From positions 1 to 42,248 of the forward strand of contig JAADHH010000074.1 of the NCBI GenBank assembly GCA_013151955.1: DNA of 42,248 bases. Direction: 5' to 3'. Origin of the DNA: Chloroflexota bacterium. GTDB lineage: Bacteria > Chloroflexota > Anaerolineae > Ardenticatenales > JAADHH01. Below are positions 35,636 to 42,248 of this stretch, piece after piece (the stretch's first letter is position 1; each line of letters opens with the position of its first letter). The translations under genes and the position numbers were made by a program. A model generated the notes under the pieces. The model was not told where the DNA came from and made no database searches. It saw only the letters and a program-made list of their open reading frames with translations.

Positions 35636-36466
35636 ATGCGGATTGCTCTCACCGGCGCCCGCGGCCAGCTAGGCCGCAGCCTGCAACAGATTCTACGCCA
35701 CGAAAAGGTAACGCCCCTGAGCCTGCCGGAAGGGGATGTCACCGACCCGGCGATTTGTGACCGGCTGGCAGACCTCAAGCCGGAGGTCGTCCTCCATGCT
35801 GCCGCGATGACCAACGTGGATGGCTGCGAGTTGAACCCGGAGGCAGCCTATCGTGTGAACGCGCTCGGCACACGCAACGTCGCCCTGGGCGCGCGAAAGG
35901 CCGGCGCGGATTTGCTTTATGTGAGTACCGACTATGTGTTCGACGGCCAGACGGATACGCCTTATTGGGAATTCGACGTTCCCCGCCCCCTCAGTGTTTA
36001 TGGAAAGTCAAAGCTCGCCGGCGAGGACTTCGTCCGCCATCTGATGGACCGCTACTACATCGTACGTACAGCGTGGGTCTATGGCCCCGGAGGTAAGAAC
36101 TTCGTGGAAAAGGTTTTGAGCCTGGCCTCCGAACGCCCCTCTCTGTCCATGGTGGCCACGGAGTTTGGGTCGCCTACCTACACTGTACACCTGGCGGAGG
36201 CGCTTGCTCGCTTGATTCGCACACGATTATATGGGACATACCATTTGACCAACACGGGCCTCTGTTCTCGTTATGCGTTTGCCCAGGCAATTCTGAGGCT
36301 GTCCGGCCAGCCAGAATACCCGCTGCAGGCCAGCACATCCTACCCCCGGCCGGCCCCGGTGCCGGCCCGCGCAGAATTGCGCAATTTCTGTGCCGCCGAA
36401 ATAGGGATTACGCTCCCTCCGTGGGAAGAGGGCCTGGAAGCCTACTTCCAGACACGTGAAGGGTAA
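35636..36466 (+). CDS. rmlD: dTDP-4-dehydrorhamnose reductase
   Basis: MRIALTGARGQLGRSLQ; STDYVFDGQTDTPYWEFDVPRPLSVYGKSKLAGE; start corrected from the ORF-track start at 35330, which runs through repeats. Confidence 0.93.
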   Translation: MRIALTGARGQLGRSLQQILRHEKVTPLSLPEGDVTDPAICDRLADLKPEVVLHAAAMTNVDGCELNPEAAYRVNALGTRNVALGARKAGADLLYVSTDYVFDGQTDTPYWEFDVPRPLSVYGKSKLAGEDFVRHLMDRYYIVRTAWVYGPGGKNFVEKVLSLASERPSLSMVATEFGSPTYTVHLAEALARLIRTRLYGTYHLTNTGLCSRYAFAQAILRLSGQPEYPLQASTSYPRPAPVPARAELRNFCAAEIGITLPPWEEGLEAYFQTREG

Positions 36467-36473
36467 GGGATCC

Positions 36474-37433
36474 ATGTCACAATCGCATCCCCTCGTCTCC
36501 GTCGTGATCCCCAATTGGAACGGCGCACACCACCTGGTCACCTGTCTCGATGCCCTGGGCCGCCAAACGTACCCAAACTTCGAAGTTGTCCTGGTGGACA
36601 ATGGCTCAACAGATCGCTCGGTGGCATTGGTGCAAGAACGTTACCCCGCTGTACGCCTGCTGGTCCTCCCGGAGAATCAGGGCTTCGCCGGCGCCGTCAA
36701 TGCCGCCATACGCGACCTGGCACAGGGCGAAATCATCGCCTTGCTCAACAACGATACGGAGGTACACCCAGACTGGCTCGCCGCTTTGCAGGACGCGCTG
36801 ACCCGCTATCCCCAGGCCGGCATGGCCGCATCGAAGATCCTTCTCTTCGACCGGCGCGACACCTTCCATTCGGCCGGCGACACTTTCGGCGTAGACGGTA
36901 TGCCTGTGAATCGGGGAGTGTGGCAACGCGACGTTGGTCAATTCGACCGCGAAGAGTTGATTTTTGGTGGTTGTGGCGGGGCTGTTGCCTACCGGCGGGC
37001 CATGCTGGATGAAATCGGCCTCTTCGACCGTCGTTTGGGCAGCTATTGCGAAGACGTGGACTTGAACTGGCGTGCGCAGTTGGCCGGGTGGCAGTGCATC
37101 TACGTCCCCAAGGCAATCGTCTATCACAAAGTGAGTGCGACAGGCGGCGGGCCGCTCTCCAGCTATCACGTGGGGCGCAATGTCCTCTGGGTATTGGCTC
37201 GGGATTACCCCACGGCACTTTGGCGACGGCACTGGCCGGCTATCCTGCGCCGGCAAGGACAAGTGGCCGTCGAAGCACTGCGTGCTTGGCGAGGTGCTGC
37301 CGCGCGTGCCCGATTGCGGGGACAAATGGCCGGTTTGTGGGGAATGGTTTCTATCTGGCTCCACCAACGCCCTGCCATACAGCAAACACGCCGGGTCAGC
37401 GAAGAATACCTGCACGCGCTTTTGGAAAGTTGA
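36474..37433 (+). CDS. Glycosyltransferase family 2 (rhamnosyltransferase-like)
   Basis: LVSVVIPNWNGAHHLVTCLDALGRQTYPNFEVVLVDNGSTD; LLNNDTEVHPDWL; GLFDRRLGSYCEDVDLNWRAQLAGW. Confidence 0.92.
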   Translation: MSQSHPLVSVVIPNWNGAHHLVTCLDALGRQTYPNFEVVLVDNGSTDRSVALVQERYPAVRLLVLPENQGFAGAVNAAIRDLAQGEIIALLNNDTEVHPDWLAALQDALTRYPQAGMAASKILLFDRRDTFHSAGDTFGVDGMPVNRGVWQRDVGQFDREELIFGGCGGAVAYRRAMLDEIGLFDRRLGSYCEDVDLNWRAQLAGWQCIYVPKAIVYHKVSATGGGPLSSYHVGRNVLWVLARDYPTALWRRHWPAILRRQGQVAVEALRAWRGAAARARLRGQMAGLWGMVSIWLHQRPAIQQTRRVSEEYLHALLES

Positions 37434-37458
37434 CGGATTGGGCAAGACGGTGTATGAT
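37430..37458 (+). promoter_or_regulatory. Sigma70-type promoter overlapping the end of the upstream GT2 gene
   Basis: TTGACG-N17-TATGAT. Confidence 0.55.
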
Positions 37459-37499
37459 TGAGGCGATAATTCGTTCCGGATAGGCGCTTGCGGCGCGAA

Positions 37500-37684
37500 C
37501 ATCGACAAAAAGTTGTCCATGTTTCTGTAGGACACAGATTCTCACAGAAAAACAGAGATAAACCTTTCAGAAAAATCTGTGTGCGAAGCCTGTGTAAATC
37601 TGTGTCTCCGGCCCTTTTGTCAACTGCCCCGTCAGGGGCCACATTTTCTGAGCGAAATCTCGGACAATGCGTAGAATCTTATGA
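37500..37684 (+). repeat. Repeat family B copy 2 (MITE-free counterpart of copy 1)
   Basis: Near-identical to 16202-16390. Confidence 0.9.
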
Positions 37685-37765
37685 GTCGCCTCTGGGAACG
37701 GGGACTATGAGCACTGGAGAGCAAACAGGGCTCAATGAATATTCGCGTGACCTTGTCAAAATAGA

Positions 37766-38539
37766 ATGTGCCTGATGTTACCCAACCAACCTTATCTTTC
37801 CATCGTAATTCCCGCTTATAATGAGGAGCGCCGCTTGCCCCTCACTCTGGAAAAAGTGATTGCCTTCTGCGAGACCCAGAAGTATGACTATGAAGTCTTG
37901 GTCGTGGACGACGGTAGTACCGATCACACCGTGGCCTCGGTGGAAGCCCTCGCCTCTAGCCTGCCCCAGGTTCAAATAATCCGCAACGATCACCGGGGAA
38001 AAGGATACGCCGTCCGCAACGGCATGTTGGCCGCTCATGGCCAGATCATCTTGTTCACAGATGCGGACCTCTCCACACCAATTGAAGAAACAGAACGCTT
38101 GCTTTCCTGGTTCAGCAAGGATTATGCTGTGGTCATAGGCTCGCGGGAAGGCGTTGGAGCGCAACGCTACGGAGAGCCGGGGTATCGCCACCTGATGGGG
38201 CGCGTGTTCAACCTGGTGGTCCGCCTGCTGGCGGTACGCGGCATCCAGGACACCCAATGCGGGTTCAAGGCGTTTCGGCACGACGCAGCCCACCGCATTT
38301 TCGAGCGTGTCCAACTCTACGGAGAGAAAGCAGGCGTCGTCACCGGCAGCATGGTTACCGGTTTCGACGTGGAGGTCCTCTTTCTGGCTCGCAAATTAGG
38401 GTATCCCATCAAAGAGGTCCCCGTGCAATGGTACTATGCGAATGAAAGCAAAGTAGACCCCCTACAAGATTCGCTGCGCAACTTTCGGGATGTCGTGCGT
38501 GTACGCTGGAACGACTTACGCGGGCGCTATCGCGAATAG
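37766..38539 (+). CDS. Glycosyltransferase family 2 (dolichyl-phosphate glucosyltransferase-like)
   Basis: YLSIVIPAYNEERRLPLTLEKVIAFCETQKYDYEVLVVDDGSTDHT; FTDADLSTPIEETERLL; QCGFKAFRHDAAHRIFERVQLYG. Confidence 0.92.
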   Translation: MCLMLPNQPYLSIVIPAYNEERRLPLTLEKVIAFCETQKYDYEVLVVDDGSTDHTVASVEALASSLPQVQIIRNDHRGKGYAVRNGMLAAHGQIILFTDADLSTPIEETERLLSWFSKDYAVVIGSREGVGAQRYGEPGYRHLMGRVFNLVVRLLAVRGIQDTQCGFKAFRHDAAHRIFERVQLYGEKAGVVTGSMVTGFDVEVLFLARKLGYPIKEVPVQWYYANESKVDPLQDSLRNFRDVVRVRWNDLRGRYRE

Positions 38540-38551
38540 AAGGAGAAGCAC

Positions 38552-40075
38552 GTGCTCGCTACCGTAAACAGTTGTGCCGTAATTGGCCTGGACGGTGCTA
38601 TTGTCAAGGTGGAAGTGGACATCTCGCGGGGCATGCCTTCTTTGATCATTGTCGGACTCCCCGATGCCGCTGTAAATGAAAGCCGCGAACGCGTGCGCAC
38701 TGCCATCAAGAACAGCAACTTGCGCTGGCCCGGCGGCCGAATGACGATCAACCTGGCCCCGGCGGACCTGCGCAAAGAAGGCCCGGCGTACGACTTGCCC
38801 ATAGCCATCGGCGTGTTGGTCGCCTCCGAACAAGTGTGGCCCGACTCGCTGGATAGCGCCCTCGCCATCGGTGAACTCTCTTTGGATGGGAGCACACGGC
38901 ACACAACAGGCGTGCTGCCCGTTGCCGCAACGGCCAAAGAGCAGGGATTCAAGCGTATCTTCGTTCCGATGGAAGATGCCGCAGAAGCGGCATTGATTGA
39001 GGATTTGGAGGTCATACCGGTGCGGTCTCTTTCCCAATTGACCGGACACTTGCAGGGCCTCACCCCTATTGCCCCGTACACCGTGCAGTTCGATACCGAA
39101 AGCGACACGCGACCCGACTACCCCACGGACTTTTCCGAAATCAAGGGGCAAGAACATGTGAAACGCGCGTTGGAAGTGACCGCCAGCGGCGGCCACAACG
39201 TCTTGATGTCTGGGCCTCCGGGAGCCGGCAAGACCCTGCTCGCCCGGGCCCTGCCCTCCATTCTCCCCCGCATGACGATTGGCGAAGCGTTGGAAACTAC
39301 CAAGATCTATAGTGTGGCGGGCATGCTGCCCCCCGAGACGCCGCTCATACGGCACCGGCCGTTTCGCGCGCCCCACCACACCATTAGTCATGCCGGCCTC
39401 GTCGGCGGCGGACGGTGGCCGCGTCCGGGCGAGGTCAGTCTGGCCCATCGCGGGGTACTCTTCCTCGACGAACTTCCGGAGTTCGGGCAGCGCACGCTCG
39501 AAGTGTTGCGCCAACCTTTGGAAGACCACATTGTGACGATCTCCCGCGCCGCCGGCACACTGACTTTTCCCGCAAACCTGTTGTTGGTCGGAGCGATGAA
39601 CCCCTGCCCTTGCGGATTCTACGGGGATAGCGTGAGGGAATGTACGTGCTCCATGAGTACGGTCAGTCGCTATCAGAAACGGATTTCGGGGCCGCTACTG
39701 GACCGCATCGACATTCATCTGGAAGTGCCCCGTGTGGATTACGACAAGTTGAGCAGTGACCGCCTGGGCGAACCAAGCGCCGCAATTCGGGAGCGTGTGG
39801 AGCAAGCGCGTACCCGCCAGCGAGAACGTTATGCCCACTCAACCCTCGCCTGCAACGCAGACATGGGGCCGGCCGAAGTCCGGCAGTTCTGCACCCTCGA
39901 TACGGCCGGCCGCAGTTTGATGCGCAGCGCCATGACCCAAATGCAGCTCAGCGCTCGTGCCTATCATCGCATCCTCAAACTGGCCCGAACCATCGCCGAC
40001 CTGGCCAGCAGCGACCAGATCGAAACCGTTCACCTGGCCGAGGCTTTGCAATATCGCCCTCGAAACCACGGGTAG
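38552..40075 (+). CDS. comM: YifB/ComM family Mg-chelatase-like AAA+ ATPase
   Basis: MLATVNSCAVIGLDGAIVKVEVDISRGMPSLIIVGLPDAAVNESRERVRTAIKNS; GPPGAGKTLLARALPSILP; NPCPCGFYGD. Confidence 0.95.
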   Translation: MLATVNSCAVIGLDGAIVKVEVDISRGMPSLIIVGLPDAAVNESRERVRTAIKNSNLRWPGGRMTINLAPADLRKEGPAYDLPIAIGVLVASEQVWPDSLDSALAIGELSLDGSTRHTTGVLPVAATAKEQGFKRIFVPMEDAAEAALIEDLEVIPVRSLSQLTGHLQGLTPIAPYTVQFDTESDTRPDYPTDFSEIKGQEHVKRALEVTASGGHNVLMSGPPGAGKTLLARALPSILPRMTIGEALETTKIYSVAGMLPPETPLIRHRPFRAPHHTISHAGLVGGGRWPRPGEVSLAHRGVLFLDELPEFGQRTLEVLRQPLEDHIVTISRAAGTLTFPANLLLVGAMNPCPCGFYGDSVRECTCSMSTVSRYQKRISGPLLDRIDIHLEVPRVDYDKLSSDRLGEPSAAIRERVEQARTRQRERYAHSTLACNADMGPAEVRQFCTLDTAGRSLMRSAMTQMQLSARAYHRILKLARTIADLASSDQIETVHLAEALQYRPRNHG

Positions 40076-40094
40076 AATCGCACCAGGCGTCAGG

Positions 40095-42065
40095 TTACGA
40101 TACACGCACCACAGGAAAGAAGAGTCTCCACGGAAAGGCAGGCACCGTTGTAGCCGTCGCTTCGGGCGTGGGTGAGGTCGTATGCGTCGGCGAAGGTGTC
40201 GCCGAAGGGGAGGGTGTCGGCGTGGGTGTGCTGTCCAGCGGAAGATCATAGACGATGGTCAACCGCGGGCGTTGGGACAGGTTCCAAAACTCCGATGAGG
40301 CAAAATCCATTTGGGTTGATGAAACCCCCGAAGGGTACAACAACAGCCCGTGATTGCTTTGTGGTGTGTTCACCCAGCGTTGGGCCAACCAGGTGACAGG
40401 AAAGTCATACCACCGTGAGTCGCCGGACAGAAAGGTTCGAAGAGCAAAGGAGGCCGGGTCACGATCTGTTGTGGTGTCACTGGCCCCCTGCTGACCCCAA
40501 AGGGAAGTCGTCGTGGCCGCATACCAGTCGGCAGCATCTTCCGACCAGGGTCGCTTCAGTCCGTACGCGCGCCCACAAGCATAGAGGCCATTGCTCTGCC
40601 AGGTGGCGTACAGGCTCAAGGTAGCGCTGACCACGTCTGCTTCGGCAGGGATAGCGTGCAGATCAAACTGAAGCAGGGGAAAGGATACATCCCCGGTACG
40701 CAAGGCCATCCCCGAATCCGTCCCATGAGTGATCGAAGATTCCCAGGCGCTTATGTAAGTGTCTGTTGTTCCTGCGTAGGCGTCGGCTCCTTCTTGCAGA
40801 GTCACCGTGATCCTTTGCGAGGGGGGGGCGGGAGTCCCTGTCGGCGTGGGGATCGTCGGCGGGGGCTCTGCCAGGGATTGTGGCGCTATGTCCGGCAAGC
40901 GGGTGACGGTAGCGAAGTCGTGGGCCAGGATGTAGCGATAGACATCTATGCTGGGAGCCACCCAAACCTCACCGGTGCCGCCTGCACCGTAGTGTGTGTA
41001 GAGATAGTCGCTGGAGATTTCCACCGGATCACAGGCCTCGGCCACACCATGCTCCAAGAGTGTGAGCCAGTAATGTGTGCCGGGGTGGGCCGTGGCCTTG
41101 TCGTGCATTTCGTCAAACAGGGGTTCCAGCGGCTGTACGGAGCGTCTGCCAATGAGGAAGTTGTCTTTGCCATGGATGAAACCGTCGACCTGTCGCCAGG
41201 CTTGTGCCCCCAAGCCCTCGACGAGGTATAAACCCAGCGCCTCGGAGTTCGCGGCGACAATGGGGTTGTAGTGGTCATCGTGAAACGGCGCTGTGAAAGC
41301 GTGGGCGGTATAGCCCGGCACAGCGGTCGAAATGGCCTCGCTGGCCATAGAGATGTCACGGAGCACAGCAGCGGTGTTTGGAAACTGTGACACATAGTAA
41401 TGGCTGTACGTGTGATTGTTGAGTGCCCATCCGTCTGCCAGCAATTGTTGCAACTCCGCCGGCCCCATGAAGCCGGGCTTGCCAATGTGGTTCCCAATGA
41501 TGGCGGCGCTTGCCGTGTAGCCGTAGCGGTCCAAAATGGGCTTTGCGTTGGTAAATGTGGAATCGGCGCCATCATCGAAAGTCAGGCTATAGGCCCAAGA
41601 CTTGTCATCTTTGAGGGGGGTTATTTCTGCCCGGCCCAGCGCAGAAGAGTCGGATATTGCGCCACGGACCCGTATGACCACATCGGAGGCCGCCGTAGAA
41701 AAGAGGAGTGCGCCGTGGCCGGCATCGTAAACCGAGGGGACATAGTCGCCATCGCCGTTGACCGTAGCACCAGTGGCCGGCCCCACCACGACCCGAAGGG
41801 TGAGCGGCGCTGCTCTCGCCCAATCTGGGATCGCGGTCCGGTCAATAGAGAAGTGCAAATAGAGGTCTGTGTTGCCTTCTGCCGGCATACGCGGGTAGAA
41901 AATACCAGTTAGCAAGAGCACAAAAAAAGTTGCGCAAACAAAGAGGCCGATTCTGGTGCCGGCAGAGCAATGGCCAGCTTCATGATTGGCAACAAAGGCC
42001 GTACTTGGGCAAGGTCCGCCAACGGAATGTTTCGCGGTGTGCGTGTTTCTGTTCCTTTCTTCCAT
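40095..42065 (-). CDS. Secreted polysaccharide deacetylase with DNRLRE-like domain and Pro/Thr tail
   Basis: WAYSLTFDDGADSTFTNAKPILDRYGYTASAAIIGNHIGKPGFM (NodB-type); DTYISAWESSITHGTDSGMALRTGDVSFPLLQFDLHAIP; signal/TM near N-terminus. Confidence 0.88.
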   Translation of the reverse strand: MEERNRNTHTAKHSVGGPCPSTAFVANHEAGHCSAGTRIGLFVCATFFVLLLTGIFYPRMPAEGNTDLYLHFSIDRTAIPDWARAAPLTLRVVVGPATGATVNGDGDYVPSVYDAGHGALLFSTAASDVVIRVRGAISDSSALGRAEITPLKDDKSWAYSLTFDDGADSTFTNAKPILDRYGYTASAAIIGNHIGKPGFMGPAELQQLLADGWALNNHTYSHYYVSQFPNTAAVLRDISMASEAISTAVPGYTAHAFTAPFHDDHYNPIVAANSEALGLYLVEGLGAQAWRQVDGFIHGKDNFLIGRRSVQPLEPLFDEMHDKATAHPGTHYWLTLLEHGVAEACDPVEISSDYLYTHYGAGGTGEVWVAPSIDVYRYILAHDFATVTRLPDIAPQSLAEPPPTIPTPTGTPAPPSQRITVTLQEGADAYAGTTDTYISAWESSITHGTDSGMALRTGDVSFPLLQFDLHAIPAEADVVSATLSLYATWQSNGLYACGRAYGLKRPWSEDAADWYAATTTSLWGQQGASDTTTDRDPASFALRTFLSGDSRWYDFPVTWLAQRWVNTPQSNHGLLLYPSGVSSTQMDFASSEFWNLSQRPRLTIVYDLPLDSTPTPTPSPSATPSPTHTTSPTPEATATTVPAFPWRLFFPVVRVS

Positions 42066-42076
42066 AGTCAGAGCGG

Positions 42077-42105
42077 AGTATAGGGCAGCAACGCAATATT
42101 GTCAA
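42077..42105 (-). promoter_or_regulatory. Sigma70-type promoter for the deacetylase
   Basis: Minus strand TTGACA-N17-TATACT. Confidence 0.75.
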
Positions 42106-42221
42106 GTGCACGCTTCCCCCGGGTGTCCGTCGAAGTTTTGCGTTTTGGGTTGGTCAACAGGGCTTTTCAAAATTCCTACGACTGTCCGAGACCTTGTCTA
42201 CATGTTTTATCTGTGTTTTTC

Positions 42222-42248
42222 GTATCTTCTCAATATTCCGGGGCGAAG
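42222..42248. mobile_element. Second, window-truncated copy of the MITE-like element, opposite orientation
   Basis: GTATCTTCTCAATATTCCGGGGCGAAG equals the reverse complement of 16175-16201. Confidence 0.8.

Noticed and set aside
1-42248. CRISPR array, prophage, toxin-antitoxin, biosynthetic megasynthase or integrase/transposase gene
   Set aside because: No regularly spaced repeats and no recognisable proteins of these types were seen.

Overview
This 42.2-kb, GC-rich bacterial window is probably from a Chloroflexota-like genome; that taxonomy is inferred only from gene content and Pro/Thr-rich secreted proteins. Main contents, left to right: an MscS channel (5'-truncated) and murE; a minus-strand exopolysaccharide cluster (GT4, Wzy-like, GT2, Wzx-like, TPR, Wzz-like, GT2/GT4) with overlapping start/stop codons; a JAMM peptidase; a TPR + L,D-transpeptidase; a HIT protein; a protein with seven ~75-aa beta-sandwich-like repeats; several secreted Pro/Thr-linker proteins; surE; tRNA-Phe; a redox operon; prkA-yhbH-spoVR; rmlD and two GT2 genes; yifB/comM; and a polysaccharide deacetylase. 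The strongest discovery is in the redox operon (26327-28385, minus). Two adjacent genes each carry an in-frame TGA exactly where the family has a catalytic Cys: a peroxiredoxin-like protein (RHLG[U]LPCREH, UxxC) and an AhpD-like protein (NHCRY[U]ITHHGEAL, CxxU). Each TGA is followed by a hairpin consistent with a bacterial SECIS, so this looks like a selenoprotein pair that ordinary ORF callers split or truncate. The window also holds a 103-bp MITE-like element with 14-bp TIRs and an 8-bp direct repeat, inserted in a dispersed intergenic repeat for which an unoccupied relative exists in the same window. A possible structured ncRNA and a long, potentially switching leader upstream of prkA are also present.
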